Shown here: piece by piece, positions 9,301 through 18,044 of the stretch
Position numbering within the stretch: the stretch's first letter is position 1
Layout: each line of letters starts with the position of its first letter
NCBI GenBank assembly: GCA_019459525.1
Contig: JAIBEY010000085.1
Span: forward strand, 1 to 47,338
Length of the DNA: 47,338 nucleotides
DNA from: Prolixibacteraceae bacterium
GTDB taxonomy: Bacteria > Bacteroidota > Bacteroidia > Bacteroidales > Prolixibacteraceae
Reading direction: 5' to 3'
Notes under the pieces: generated by a model
The model's database searches: none
Seen by the model: the letters and a program-made list of their open reading frames with translations, nothing else
What the model was told of the DNA's origin: nothing
Program-made: the position numbers and the translations under genes

Positions 9301-10814
9301 ACGGTGCTTTGTATGCGGCCAATGCCGGATTGATGCTCTCCGAATTACAGGTCAATTACAACCTCAGCGATTCGGTGAGATTTAAGGCCGATAAAATTAT
9401 TTTTCCGGATATAAAAATAAGCGACGATTGGGGGAATACGGGTGTTTTTTCCGGGTCGATTAAGCACCGCAGTTTTTCGAAGATGGTTTACGACCTGGCG
9501 ATAAAATCCAATAAGATCATGGCCTTCAACACAACCCCGATAATAAACGAACAATTCTATGGAAAAACATTTGCCAGTGGTGCCGTTCGGATAACCGGTA
9601 TGGGGGCAACCGTTTTAATTGATGGTTTTGCCCGGACTGAAAAAGGTACTGAAATGAACATATCGCTTGAATACGAAAGTGATGCCCAGGAATATGACTT
9701 TCTGAGTTTCGTATCAAGAGGATTTCAGCCAAAAATTAAACTGAAGAAAACCCCGGTTTACGAATCGAATGTACAGATGAGGTTTGATGTGGAAATTACT
9801 CCGGAAGCAAAAGCGCAGTTGATCTATAATTCGAAAATTGGTGATGTAATTAAAGCGCAGGGATCGGGTAATATGCAGGTTGCAATTGATAACGATTTAA
9901 ACATCTCACTTTTTGGTGAATATACGGTTGAACAGGGAGATTATTTATTTACGCTTCAAAACGTAATCAATAAAAAATTTGAAATACAGCAGGGAGGAAC
10001 CATTGAATGGAACGGAGATCCTTACGATGCCACCCTGGAGCTGAATGCCCTGTACAGGTTAAAAGCTTCCCTTAGCGAGCTTTTGGCTGATAGTTACAAG
10101 GATATGGATCTTTCTCAGCGACTGCCTGTATTGTGTAGGATTAATCTTTCGAATAGCCTCAATAATCCGGATATCAAGTTCGATATCGAATTGCCAACGG
10201 CCGAAGATCAGATTAAAGATGAGGTTAAGCAATACATCAATTCCGAAGAAGATTTGAATAAGCAGATTTTGTCGCTTTTGGTGCTGGGCAAGTTTTATAC
10301 TCCGGAATATCTGCGCGGAGGAACTTACTCGGGCTCAAACAATGGATTGATAGGATCGACAGCATCAACTGCCAGTGAGCTGTTTTCCAATCAGTTTAGC
10401 AACTGGTTGTCGCAAATAAGCAACGATTTTGATATTGGTTTTAATTACCGTCCGGGGAACGAAATTACCAATGACGAAATTGAGGTTGCGCTTAGTACAC
10501 AGATGTTTAACGATCGGGTGAGTATAAACGGAAATATTGCAAACAACTCTTCGCAACGGACCACTGCCAATAACAATGGGCTGGTTGGCGACGCCGATGT
10601 ATCTGTTAAGCTTACTAAAAACGGAAAATTGATGCTCAAGGCCTACAACCATGCCAACAACAACCTGATATACGAAACGTCTCCATATACACAGGGTGTG
10701 GGCGTTTCGTACCGCGAAGATTTTAACGACTTTGAAGAACTCTGGCAAAAAGTAAAAAATATCTTTTCACTACGGAAGTCGAAGTCAAGGCAAATCAACC
10801 GGTCTGATAGCTAG
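6366..10814 (+). CDS. tamB: Translocation/assembly module TamB-like protein (DUF490)
   Basis: A 1482-residue inner-membrane-anchored periplasmic protein. One N-terminal transmembrane segment (about residues 17-35) is followed by a very long run of beta-strand-rich AsmA/TamB-type repeats, and the C-terminal 350 residues carry the DUF490 signature region (for example EYTVEQGDYLFTLQN, then GGTIEWNGDPYDATL). TamB-family proteins are thought to form a lipid-transporting groove between inner and outer membrane and to help outer-membrane protein assembly with a BamA-like partner; no partner is in the window. The only start that keeps the membrane anchor is the TTG at 6366: the frame is closed by TAA at 6321 and there is no ATG before the anchor. 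Confidence 0.9.
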   Translation: MLKNRSDKNIKKTLKIGLPILGTVVILLISMYLILQSPVVQTYLTQKLTDYLSEKYQTTVTVKGVSFTFFNKLVLEEVLIEDQKHDSLVFVKELVASIDSFSIKKKYVGISELTLNKTLLKLNADTAGIPNYQFLLDQFASKDTLKNDSLKFDLLVNTFGFNDAKVCYAYTDSAGYHQHVLDSISIGVEDVEFVDRKMALQITRFQMNNQKDFSLKDFSAKLFLTPDSMRIDNLRLHTSNSEITEANIRIDKVKAGEPFNFMNLKIDINLEKSFVSLKDIGQFVPELKGMDENIEVSGQITGKLADLKGKNIELSMGNNTRLAFDFYLNGLPDITSTYMHVDLKQSFADFEDIQRVKLPDRFPLQMLDIPATLLQAGIIEYKGNFTGFLSDFVAYGTFRSKWGVLTTDLSFVPLEGEKLKINGRLKTVNFQIGKLVQSDLLDRITFNGDIKGVLNPQSHNFMASVSGQIDSVMVNKYQYKNIELSGDILNKRFDGSLIVDDPNLQFRFDGAFDLNVPVPVFDFNMQVEKADLRALNLVSRFKESEISFALNANFTGNTIDNLNGLIHFAQGSYQNENGLVSFDNFDLKTFHENEPVLQVRSDFLDAEIRGQYQLHNLHNSVKSIINHYIPSSGLSIPVQKTNNNFDFQFDLKDINRFARVMIPELKVDPAKLEGSINSERNILVLKASFPQIQYQSTVIHKFTIAVDGDSKLNVRNKAEEVAVGGQFKVYNLSLISEAKNDVLDSKLAWNNFGAVSYSGSVNTSTRFSNQEQKPQVEISVKPTRLFLSDEQWQINSSTITIDSTLVKVNNLKLSNNEQSILIDGSIDKNQNNKLNIFFDRIDLGSLNTFIAGNLKLKGELNGSVSLFDLYQRALFLSDLKIEGLGLLGHSLGNGSVMTRWDRAAEEIDAELIVESGNKKALHAYGIYNPGKDSLSVYSNFDHFSLLILQPLMGSSFANFHGDATGRVHIYGSPRYLQHDGALYAANAGLMLSELQVNYNLSDSVRFKADKIIFPDIKISDDWGNTGVFSGSIKHRSFSKMVYDLAIKSNKIMAFNTTPIINEQFYGKTFASGAVRITGMGATVLIDGFARTEKGTEMNISLEYESDAQEYDFLSFVSRGFQPKIKLKKTPVYESNVQMRFDVEITPEAKAQLIYNSKIGDVIKAQGSGNMQVAIDNDLNISLFGEYTVEQGDYLFTLQNVINKKFEIQQGGTIEWNGDPYDATLELNALYRLKASLSELLADSYKDMDLSQRLPVLCRINLSNSLNNPDIKFDIELPTAEDQIKDEVKQYINSEEDLNKQILSLLVLGKFYTPEYLRGGTYSGSNNGLIGSTASTASELFSNQFSNWLSQISNDFDIGFNYRPGNEITNDEIEVALSTQMFNDRVSINGNIANNSSQRTTANNNGLVGDADVSVKLTKNGKLMLKAYNHANNNLIYETSPYTQGVGVSYREDFNDFEELWQKVKNIFSLRKSKSRQINRSDS

Positions 10815-10966
10815 CTGTATGTCAGAGGTCTATAATTCGTTTTTTAAATTGCCATATGAAACTCGGCAGCGAGTGATACTCAAGGCTCGTCTCATCAGGT
10901 AACTTATTGTTTGTGTTACTGATTGGACCAGTTTTATGGTTAGGAGAATAATACTTAAATAAATTG

Positions 10967-10974
10967 TATTTTTG
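10967..10974 (+). promoter_or_regulatory. Bacteroidota -7 element upstream of exbB
   Basis: TATTTTTG fits the TAnnTTTG -7 consensus and lies 58 nt before the exbB ATG. A matching -33 TTTG is not clear. The tamB-exbB gap is 200 nt, so a separate promoter is expected. Confidence 0.4.
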
Positions 10975-11031
10975 CGGGGCATACTATTTGTATAGATGCA
11001 TCGTTTTTAAATAAGTTTGACACAAAACAAA

Positions 11032-11745
11032 ATGCATATGTTGAATTTTATCTTATTACAGGCAGGTCAAAATTTAGTTGAGGGCACGAAAGCTGTCAAC
11101 AAAGCCGTTCAGCCAGGCGGAGTAGAATTGGGATTTATTGATATGGCTATTAAAGGTGGTCCGTTGATGATTCCGATCATTCTGTTATCATTCGTTGCAG
11201 TCTTTATTTTCTTCGATCGTTATTTCGCCATCCGGAAGGCTGGTAAACCAGCTCCACAGCTAATGGATCGGATTCGGAAATACATTCTGGATGGAAAAAT
11301 TGAATCGGCTTTTGATTTGTGCCGAAGTGAAAACTCGCCAACGTCGCGAATGATCGAAAAAGGAATTTCGCGCATTGGCCGGCCCATGTCTGATGTCACT
11401 ACGGCTATTGAGAATGTGGGCAACCTTGAAGTTTCGAAACTCGAAAAAGGACTTCCTGTTTTGGCCAGCGTGGCCGGTGGAGCTCCTATGTTGGGATTTC
11501 TCGGGACCGTTACCGGTATGATTTCTGCTTTTTACGATATGGCTAATGCTGGTAACAATATTAATATTGGTTTGTTGTCATCGGGTATTTATCAGGCTAT
11601 GGTAACAACAGTGGCCGGACTAATTGTTGGTATTGTGGCGTATTTTGCTTACAATATCCTGGTAGCCAATGTCGAGAAAGTAGTATTTAATATGGAAGCT
11701 GCAACCATTGAATTTATGGATATGTTGAACGAACCGGCTAAATAG
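11032..11745 (+). CDS. exbB: MotA/TolQ/ExbB proton channel protein
   Basis: A 237-residue inner-membrane protein, the channel subunit of the ExbB-ExbD-TonB motor that energises outer-membrane transporters with the proton gradient. A first membrane segment (PLMIPIILLSFVAVFIFF) is followed by a cytoplasmic helical domain and two C-terminal membrane helices. The hallmark PMLGFLGTVTGMI and MVTTVAGLIVGIVAYF segments are present. ATG at 11032 is preferred; an in-frame TTG at 11017 and a second ATG at 11038 are alternatives. It is first in an operon with exbD (6-nt gap) and tonB. The N-terminal segment before the first helix is longer than in enteric ExbB, as is common in Bacteroidota. Confidence 0.93.
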   Translation: MHMLNFILLQAGQNLVEGTKAVNKAVQPGGVELGFIDMAIKGGPLMIPIILLSFVAVFIFFDRYFAIRKAGKPAPQLMDRIRKYILDGKIESAFDLCRSENSPTSRMIEKGISRIGRPMSDVTTAIENVGNLEVSKLEKGLPVLASVAGGAPMLGFLGTVTGMISAFYDMANAGNNINIGLLSSGIYQAMVTTVAGLIVGIVAYFAYNILVANVEKVVFNMEAATIEFMDMLNEPAK

Positions 11746-11751
11746 AAAATC

Positions 11752-12159
11752 ATGGCTTTGAAACGTCGAAATAAGGTGGAAGTGAGTTTTAGTATGGCTT
11801 CGATGACCGATATTGTTTTTCTGTTGCTTTTATTTTTCATGATTACCTCAACCATGGTAGCTCCCAATGCGCTTAAATTGTTGTTGCCGCAAAGCAACAA
11901 TCAAACCGTGGCCAAGGCAATTACAACCATTTCGATAACCGCTGATCTGAAATTTTGGATTAACGAAAATGGTGATTTGAAACGTGTTGCATTTTCCGAA
12001 ATCGAACCATTTGTGCAACGGATGGTCAAGCTGGATGAAGAAACGTATATTGCTCTTCATGCTGATAAATCGGTACCTATTGAGCAGGTTGTAAATGTGA
12101 TGAATATTGCAAAACGCAATAATGTTAAAATGATTTTGGCCACTGCGCCCGAAGAATAA
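11752..12159 (+). CDS. exbD: Biopolymer transport protein ExbD
   Basis: A 135-residue protein with one N-terminal membrane helix and a periplasmic domain. The helix carries the conserved proton-path aspartate, Asp20 in SMTDIVFLLLLFFMITSTMV, matching Asp25 of E. coli ExbD. The positively charged start (ALKRRNKVEV) sets the N-in topology. It lies 6 nt after exbB, and its TAA stop shares one base with the ATG of tonB (12159), so the two are translationally coupled. It partners ExbB in the motor driving TonB. Confidence 0.95.
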   Translation: MALKRRNKVEVSFSMASMTDIVFLLLLFFMITSTMVAPNALKLLLPQSNNQTVAKAITTISITADLKFWINENGDLKRVAFSEIEPFVQRMVKLDEETYIALHADKSVPIEQVVNVMNIAKRNNVKMILATAPEE

Positions 12160-13118
12160 TGAAATACATCCGGGAACATAAAAGGGGACTTATTGGTACC
12201 ATTATTACGCACGCCGTAGTTTTGGCCCTTTTAATGCTTTTTGGATTTTTTACCCCACTACCTTTACCCGGAGAAGAAGGTATCCTGGTAAATTTTGGCG
12301 ATTCGGAAACCGGATTTGGGGCTGAGGAACCTGCTCCGAGTGAATCTGCTCCAATTGAAGACCGCGAGGAGAAACAAGCTGAAGCCAAAGTTACCCCACC
12401 GCCACCCCAGAAAAAAGTAGCTGCCCCGGCCGAGAAAGAAGCGGTGATGACTCAGGACCTGGAGAAGACTGTAGCCATGGAAACCGCCAAAAAGAAAAAA
12501 GAAGCTGAGAAAACCAAAGACCTCGAAAAAGAAAAGATCCTGAAAGAAAAACGGGAAGAGGAACGCCTGGAAAAACAGCGTCAAACGGAGGCCGAAAAGA
12601 TTCGTCAGGCCGAAATAGCCCGACAGAAAAGGGAGGAAGAACAGCGATTGGCCCAGGCTGCCGCAGAACAACGTAAAGTTGGTGAAATTAACAACCGTGC
12701 CAAGAATGCTTTTGGCGGAAACGGGAAAGGAACATCCGACTCAAAAAGCACCTCGCAGGGTGTAACTTACGGCTCCGGAAACCAGGGGACTCCCGGCGGT
12801 ACGGCTAATGCCGAGAAATATGGCCCCGGCGGAGGTGTTGGAAATGGGGTTTCGTATAACCTTGACGGACGAAGTGCCCAATCACTTCCCAAGCCCTATT
12901 ATCCGGGTAACGAAGAAGGAGTTGTGGTGGTTCAGGTTACTGTAAACAAATCGGGGCAGGTTACCAAGGCCGAAGCTGGCGTTCGGGGCTCCAATACGGC
13001 TGATCCGGAATTGATTGCCGCAGCAAAAAAAGCCGCACTTCAGGCTAAATTTAATGTCGATAACAATGCTCCTGCGTTCCAAACCGGAACCATTACTTAC
13101 CGCTTTGTGCTGGATTAA
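12159..13118 (+). CDS. tonB: TonB family energy transducer
   Basis: A 319-residue protein. An N-terminal membrane anchor (about residues 12-31, ITHAVVLALLMLFGFF) is followed by an acidic and proline-containing stretch (PPPPQKK), a long Lys/Glu/Arg-rich coiled-coil-like region (about 105-175), a Gly/Ser-rich linker, and a C-terminal TonB domain (about 235-319, with the usual GVVVVQVTVNKSGQV and a final TYRFVLD strand). It spans the periplasm and passes energy from ExbB-ExbD to TonB-dependent receptors. The alternating charged helix is TolA-like, so a Tol-type role is possible, but the C-terminus reads as TonB. Last gene of the operon. Confidence 0.9.
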   Translation: MKYIREHKRGLIGTIITHAVVLALLMLFGFFTPLPLPGEEGILVNFGDSETGFGAEEPAPSESAPIEDREEKQAEAKVTPPPPQKKVAAPAEKEAVMTQDLEKTVAMETAKKKKEAEKTKDLEKEKILKEKREEERLEKQRQTEAEKIRQAEIARQKREEEQRLAQAAAEQRKVGEINNRAKNAFGGNGKGTSDSKSTSQGVTYGSGNQGTPGGTANAEKYGPGGGVGNGVSYNLDGRSAQSLPKPYYPGNEEGVVVVQVTVNKSGQVTKAEAGVRGSNTADPELIAAAKKAALQAKFNVDNNAPAFQTGTITYRFVLD

Positions 13119-13283
13119 TTCAGCGTTACAAACTTTCTCTTACCGAATTCTCCGCTGAGTTTTCCTAATTTCATTGAACCTCATTGACACCATCGTTCGT
13201 GCATATGGCGTTTGATATGTGCGGTGCTTGTCGCTGTATAACCGGTGGTGAAAAGTTTGTGGATTTCAATGGAGTAATAGGAC

Positions 13284-13323
13284 AAAAAACGCAGGCAACC
13301 AGTTTTACCTGAATTGCCTGCGT
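13284..13323 (-). terminator. Intrinsic terminator of the Gfo/Idh/MocA gene
   Basis: The perfect 10-bp stem ACGCAGGCAA (13289-13298) / TTGCCTGCGT (13314-13323) has a 15-nt loop. On the minus strand it is followed by a T-run (A-run 13284-13289 on the plus strand). It lies about 40 nt past the stop at 13363 and may also serve tonB from the other side. Confidence 0.75.
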
Positions 13324-13362
13324 GATATGCGAGATGGCACGTTATCGTGCACGTTCAATCAA

Positions 13363-14688
13363 TTACAGCAAATTCCAACCTTCGCGATATTGATAGTGAA
13401 GCCTTTTGGTAGCTTCTCCGTCCACATCGTCCACAAAAGTTTCTGTTGCCGGATCCCATTTAATGGTCCGTTTCAGGTCGCAGGCAATGTTACCCAAGGT
13501 GCAAACGGTGCAACTGCTGTGTCCGATTTCAACCGGAACAACAGGATCTTTGCGTTCTTTAACCGCTTCGATAAAATTGACCTGATGAGGAATTTTGGTT
13601 TCGTAAGGGCCAGTGTCGCCTTCAGCTTGTGCCGGAGGAAGAAATTTATCGTCAGAGGCAAGGAAGTGTCCGCGCGAAACTTCTAGCCAGCCATCTTTAC
13701 CAATAAATTTAACTCCTTTGGTATTTTTTTCGTCGAATGGTTCCGAAGTCAGGATTACGCCATTGGCATAAGTAAACTGCATGTACTGAGTTCCGTCGGC
13801 AACTGGCGATATTTCAACCGGACCACTTTTATCCATTCCAAGACCCCACTGGGCAATGTCGAACATGTGTGCACCCCAGTCGGTAGTGAAACCACCACCC
13901 ATTTCTTTATACCATCTCCATCCGCCCCAGAATTGTTCGTTTTTTTCGGGTTCTACCGTAATTGGCGGATTAAGCTGGCTGTTGTAATGAATAGGAGTAG
14001 GCAGGCTTCCCAACCAAAGATCCCAGTTTAAGTCGGCTGGTAAAGTTTCTTCGGGAAGATCGTATGGTTTTGGGGGTGCCCCAACATAAGCATGAACTTT
14101 TTCAATTTGTCCAAGAGCGCCTTCCTGAACCAATTTAACCGCATGCTGGAAATTCGGATCAGAACGTTGCTGACTTCCTACTGCTAAAATACGGTTGGTT
14201 TCGCGAACTACTTTGCGCAATTCCTGACCTTCGTTAATGGTGAAAGTCATCGGTTTTTCCAGATAAACATCTTTGCCTGCTTTACATGCTGCAATAGCAA
14301 TCATGGCATGTGAATGATCAGGAACGGCAATTACTACGGCATTAATGTCAGGGCGGGCCAATAAATCCTGGTACTTTTCGTAGGTCTGGATTTCGATTTC
14401 TACACCTGCTTTTGCATAGAAAGCTTTGACCTTTTTTTCGAACCGCTGACGTTTTACGCCATAAACATCGCAACCTGCAACTACTTTAACTCCAGGAATC
14501 TGCAAGAATCCGTTCATTAAGAACATGGCTTGCTGCCCCATTCCGATAATTCCAATTTTCAGCGAATTATCAACCACTTTTTGTTTACAGGCCGATAATG
14601 ATGAGAACATTGCTACTCCAGCTACTCCAATAGCAGCAGTTCCGAGAAACTGGCGTCTCGAAACTCCTTTCTTAAGTTGATTTTCCAT
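13363..14688 (-). CDS. Gfo/Idh/MocA family oxidoreductase, Tat-exported lipoprotein
   Basis: A 441-residue NAD(P)-dependent oxidoreductase predicted to act outside the cytoplasm. The N-terminus has a twin-arginine motif (SRRQFLG), a hydrophobic stretch and a lipobox (SLSAC), so it should be exported folded and lipidated. A Rossmann fold follows (KIGIIGMGQQAMFL), then the family motif DVYLEKPMTFTINEGQEL with the catalytic-site EKP. The second domain contains GGFTTDWGAHMFDIAQWGLG, with the conserved D-GAH segment. Exported members of this family are common in Bacteroidota and act on sugars or glycosides; the substrate cannot be assigned. It is a single-gene unit ended by the hairpin at 13284-13323. 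Confidence 0.88.
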   Translation of the reverse strand: MENQLKKGVSRRQFLGTAAIGVAGVAMFSSLSACKQKVVDNSLKIGIIGMGQQAMFLMNGFLQIPGVKVVAGCDVYGVKRQRFEKKVKAFYAKAGVEIEIQTYEKYQDLLARPDINAVVIAVPDHSHAMIAIAACKAGKDVYLEKPMTFTINEGQELRKVVRETNRILAVGSQQRSDPNFQHAVKLVQEGALGQIEKVHAYVGAPPKPYDLPEETLPADLNWDLWLGSLPTPIHYNSQLNPPITVEPEKNEQFWGGWRWYKEMGGGFTTDWGAHMFDIAQWGLGMDKSGPVEISPVADGTQYMQFTYANGVILTSEPFDEKNTKGVKFIGKDGWLEVSRGHFLASDDKFLPPAQAEGDTGPYETKIPHQVNFIEAVKERKDPVVPVEIGHSSCTVCTLGNIACDLKRTIKWDPATETFVDDVDGEATKRLHYQYREGWNLL

Positions 14689-14924
14689 GTGTGTTATTTA
14701 TATGTATGATGTGGAATCTGTAAGTTTTAGTCAGGTAAAAATACCTTTTTGTAAGTTTTACGCAAAATAAAAATGCGATTCTTTCATTTTAATATTTGTG
14801 GTCAGATAAATAACTTTAGTTTCTTCAAAAAATTACATTGCGATTAAAATTTGATGTTTTTCCTGAATTTGGTATCAGATCCGAACATTTTTTTTGATTT
14901 TTGTCTGGCATTGAAATAAGTTTG

Positions 14925-15974
14925 ATGATGGAAAAATATATCAATCTGCTGAAGTCGCTCATCGCGATTCCTTCTTTGAGCCGCAACGAACAGGATGCTG
15001 CCCAGGTAATCCGTCAGTTTTTTTCTGACTCTGCTATTCCGTATGAAACAAAAATGAACAATACCTGGGTTCGGAACCGGTATTGGAAAACCGGACTTCC
15101 GATTGTTTTACTCAATTCGCACATTGATACCGTTAAGCCGGCAAGCGGTTACACCCGCGATCCGTATTCGCCCAATGTTGAGGATGGCGTTTTGTATGGA
15201 CTGGGAAGCAACGATGCCGGCGGCCCTTTGGTTACCCTTTTGGCGGTTTTTATGTATTTTAATGCGATGGAGAACCTGCCTTTCAATTTGATCTATGCCG
15301 CTTCAGCTGAAGAAGAAATTTCGGGAGAAAACGGTTTGGCCAGCATTTTGGACGAAATAGGATCTTTGGATTTGGCCATAGTTGGAGAACCTACCCGGAT
15401 GCAAATGGCTATTGCCGAAAAAGGATTGATCGTGCTGGATTGTGTTGCTCACGGAAAGTCGGGTCATGCAGCGCGTGAAGAAGGCGAAAATGCCATTTAT
15501 AAAGCTATCACCGATATTGAAACCATCAGGAATTACCGTTTTGAAAAAACTTCGGATATTCTGGGGCCGGTCAAGATGTCGGTTACCATGATTAACGCCG
15601 GAACGCAGCATAATGTGGTTCCCGATCGTTGTTCGTTTGTGGTAGATGTGCGAACCAACGAACATTATTCCAATCAACAAGCTTATGAAATAATTAATCA
15701 GTTGGTTGATTCAGAAGTTACTCCTCGTTCCTTCCGGTTAAACTCTTCAGGAATTTCCGTTGATCACCCCATTGTTCAGCGCGGGATAAGCCTGGGGTTG
15801 AGTTATTATGGCTCGCCGACGACTTCTGATCAGGCCATCCTGTCCTATGCTTCAATAAAAATTGGTCCGGGTGACAGCGCACGGTCTCATACCGCTAACG
15901 AATACATTTTGATTTCGGAACTGGAAGAAGGGTTTCGGATTTACGTCGATTTATTATCAGGACTTCAATTGTGA
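14925..15974 (+). CDS. M20 family deacylase (ArgE/DapE type), possible acetyl- or succinyl-ornithine deacetylase
   Basis: A 349-residue cytoplasmic zinc hydrolase. First metal-binding motif LLNSHIDTV (His66, Asp68), then the bridging aspartate in GLGSNDAGG, the catalytic Glu-Glu in AEEEISGENG, and VGEPT. A lid/dimerisation domain interrupts the catalytic domain at about 165-275. Its size and motifs fit the ArgE/succinyl-ornithine deacetylase branch used by Bacteroidota for arginine synthesis, and argH is found at 26176, but other M20 amidohydrolases cannot be excluded. ATG at 14925 or 14928 fits better than an upstream in-frame TTG at 14901. It converges on amt1. Confidence 0.8.
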   Translation: MMEKYINLLKSLIAIPSLSRNEQDAAQVIRQFFSDSAIPYETKMNNTWVRNRYWKTGLPIVLLNSHIDTVKPASGYTRDPYSPNVEDGVLYGLGSNDAGGPLVTLLAVFMYFNAMENLPFNLIYAASAEEEISGENGLASILDEIGSLDLAIVGEPTRMQMAIAEKGLIVLDCVAHGKSGHAAREEGENAIYKAITDIETIRNYRFEKTSDILGPVKMSVTMINAGTQHNVVPDRCSFVVDVRTNEHYSNQQAYEIINQLVDSEVTPRSFRLNSSGISVDHPIVQRGISLGLSYYGSPTTSDQAILSYASIKIGPGDSARSHTANEYILISELEEGFRIYVDLLSGLQL

Positions 15975-15975
15975 T

Positions 15976-16011
15976 AAAAAAGAGAGAGACCTGTCCCCCA
16001 ACAGGTCTCTC
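15976..16011 (-). terminator. Terminator of the glnB1-amt1 operon (probably bidirectional)
   Basis: The perfect 11-bp stem GAGAGACCTGT (15984-15994) / ACAGGTCTCTC (16001-16011) has the loop CCCCCA. A run of A at 15976-15981 gives the U-tract for minus-strand transcripts. It lies between convergent genes. The core CCTGTCCCCCAACAG recurs in the terminator of the second amt operon. Confidence 0.85.
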
Positions 16012-16067
16012 AAGGCAGGCTTCAGATTTACTAAAGCCTTATTCTGAATCGAACTAAAACTTTAAAA

Positions 16068-17423
16068 CTAATCGCTTTCAGCGTAAGCCATTTCGTTATG
16101 CTGAGAAATATCCAATCCGGCAATTTCTTCTTTTTGAGTGGCGTGTATGCCAAATAGCTTGTCCACAATCTTGAAGAGGACGAAAGTCATTACCCCGGAG
16201 AATACCATGGTTGCTATGGTTGCAATAAACTGAATGTAGAGTTGTTTGGGGTTTCCGTAAAATAAACCACTGTACGAAGACTGAATCGCTGGTGTTGCAA
16301 GGAATCCGGTTAACAGTGCGCCCAGAATCCCGCCAATACCGTGTACCCCAAAAGCATCGAGCGTATCGTCGTACCCATATTTGTGTTTGATTACAGAAAC
16401 CATAAAGAAACAGACCAGGGCAACGATTACCCCGATAACTACAGCCCCCAAGACTCCCACAAAACCGGCAGCCGGAGTAATGGCAACGAGTCCGGCTACA
16501 GCGCCGGTACAAATGCCAATAACGGTTGGTTTTTTGTTGATGGTCCAATCGAGTAAAGCCCATGAAAAAGCGGCTGTTGCTGTTGCCACATGGGTAGAAA
16601 GGAAGGCGCTGATGGCTAAGCCATCGGCGGCAAGTCCACTTCCGGCATTAAACCCGAACCAGCCGAACCAAAGTAATGCAGTTCCAATAACAACCAATGG
16701 GATGTTATGTGGCGCAGTTGGGTGGTTGTTGTAATTTCTCCTTGAACCGATCATTAAAGTCATTACCAGAGCCGCAATACCCGCGTTGATATGAACTACG
16801 GTTCCCCCGGCAAAATCGAGCGCTCCCATTTTGAATAACCATCCGTCGGCTGACCATACCCAGTGGGCAACAGGGTTGTAAACAAAAATGGCCCAAAGTA
16901 CCGAGAAGATGAGAAAACCCCGAAATTTAATACGTTCGGCATAAGCGCCAATGATTAATGCAGGTGTTATTACTGCAAACATACACTGGAACAGTACGAA
17001 TAAAAGATGGGGAATACGGGCGGTTGCCTGCGAAATGTAGTATGGACTTACATCGTTGATGCTGATTCCGTTAAGGAAGGCCCAGTCGAATCCGCCAATA
17101 AAAGGAGCAAGCGCTCCGGTTGATGAGCTAAAAGACAGGCTATATCCGATGAATACCCATTCGAGGGTAATTACCGCAGTCAGGACAAAACACTGCATCA
17201 GAATATTTAATACGTTTTTTTGGCGAACAAGTCCACCATAGAAAAGGGCTAACCCGGGAATGGTCATTAACATCACCAAAGCTGTGGCTACAGTCATCCA
17301 CGCGGTATTTCCGGAATCGATAAACGGAGTTGGTTCAACCGCGGCGGTTGCGGTTTCTTGTGCAAATAGCAGGGCAGGGGCAGCTACTCCGAGTAGTGCC
17401 ATTCCTATATGTTTTAATTTCAT
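16068..17423 (-). CDS. amt: Ammonium transporter, Amt family (with signal peptide)
   Basis: A 451-residue inner-membrane ammonium channel. The ATG at 17423 gives an N-terminal signal sequence (MKLKHIGMALLGVAAPALLFAQ) before the 11-helix Amt fold; the frame is open 56 codons further upstream but that part overlaps glnB1 and has no membrane character. The twin pore histidines are seen in FAGGTVVHINAG and DAFGVHGIGG. The family signature DWAFLNG and the C-terminal GLDISQHNEMAY (the AmtB tail that interacts with P-II) are present. It lies 25 nt after glnB1. P-II/Amt pairing implies that ammonium flow is gated by GlnB1. Confidence 0.94.
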   Translation of the reverse strand: MKLKHIGMALLGVAAPALLFAQETATAAVEPTPFIDSGNTAWMTVATALVMLMTIPGLALFYGGLVRQKNVLNILMQCFVLTAVITLEWVFIGYSLSFSSSTGALAPFIGGFDWAFLNGISINDVSPYYISQATARIPHLLFVLFQCMFAVITPALIIGAYAERIKFRGFLIFSVLWAIFVYNPVAHWVWSADGWLFKMGALDFAGGTVVHINAGIAALVMTLMIGSRRNYNNHPTAPHNIPLVVIGTALLWFGWFGFNAGSGLAADGLAISAFLSTHVATATAAFSWALLDWTINKKPTVIGICTGAVAGLVAITPAAGFVGVLGAVVIGVIVALVCFFMVSVIKHKYGYDDTLDAFGVHGIGGILGALLTGFLATPAIQSSYSGLFYGNPKQLYIQFIATIATMVFSGVMTFVLFKIVDKLFGIHATQKEEIAGLDISQHNEMAYAESD

Positions 17424-17448
17424 ATTCAATGATTTGTAAGTGAGAAAT

Positions 17449-17793
17449 TTATTTATTGTAGAGTGATTCGTCGCCACGATCTTTTGTACGGATGCGGATG
17501 GATTCTCCAATTTCGGATACAAAAACCCGTCCGTCGCCGCTTTCGCCGGTATAAGCTGATTCGAGGATGGCGTTAATGGATTTTTCAACATTTTGATCTC
17601 TCACAACAAACGAAATGTAAATGCGGGCAACCGAATTTACGTCGTAGGCAATGCCTCTGAAAATTAATCCCTGCCTGGCAGTACCCTGACCTTTTACTTC
17701 CCACCAGGAAAGAAAATCGATGTCAGCATCATGTAACGCTGCACGAACTTCTTCAAACTTGGTTTTTCTGACGATGGCTTCAATTTTCTTCAT
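17449..17793 (-). CDS. glnB: P-II family nitrogen regulator (first copy)
   Basis: A 114-residue homolog of GlnB/GlnK, a trimeric signal protein that reads 2-oxoglutarate and ATP/ADP and regulates Amt channels and nitrogen enzymes. It starts MKKIEAIVRKTKFEEV and has the B-loop TGESGDGRVFV and the C-loop RIRTKDRGDE. The T-loop carries Tyr50, matching the Tyr51 uridylylation site of E. coli; the neighbouring Tyr46 of E. coli is replaced by Phe45 (LIFRG). Whether this organism modifies the tyrosine is unknown. It is first of a two-gene operon with amt1. Confidence 0.93.
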   Translation of the reverse strand: MKKIEAIVRKTKFEEVRAALHDADIDFLSWWEVKGQGTARQGLIFRGIAYDVNSVARIYISFVVRDQNVEKSINAILESAYTGESGDGRVFVSEIGESIRIRTKDRGDESLYNK

Positions 17794-17871
17794 AACAATT
17801 AAAGTTTAGAGTGAATAAAACAGGAATGGGTAGTTCCTGATCGTTAATTAATCATTTATTGATTTCTGAGA

Positions 17872-17975
17872 CAAAAATATTAATTTATAATTTATAGCCT
17901 ATATTATTTTGGGGGTTTGTCTCTGCAAAAATATAAAAAAATAACATTGTGTATCAAAAATATTGGGGTATTTGT
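17872..17975 (-). promoter_or_regulatory. glnB1-amt1 control region with paired TTGGGG..TTTGT motif
   Basis: On the plus strand TTGGGGGTTTGT (17909-17920) and TTGGGGTATTTGT (17963-17975) form a pair 54 bp apart. The minus-strand -7-like element TATTTTTG (17872-17879) lies 30 bp from the nearer copy. The same layout occurs upstream of torF (20560-20661). A second possible promoter is TATTTTTG at 17926-17933 with a TTTG 21 bp upstream (complement of 17955-17958). Confidence 0.5.
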
Positions 17976-18044
17976 CAAAAAGAGTATAAATATTTTATTT
18001 ATTGTCTTTTTGACTTTTTTTTTGAAGTGTCGCGAGTTTGGGGC

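Noticed and set aside
16096-16734. Long frames opposite or shifted within amt1
   Set aside because: Shadows of the Amt coding sequence.
17424-17591. N-terminal extension of Amt1 by 56 residues
   Set aside because: It overlaps the glnB1 coding end and would place the signal peptide internally.
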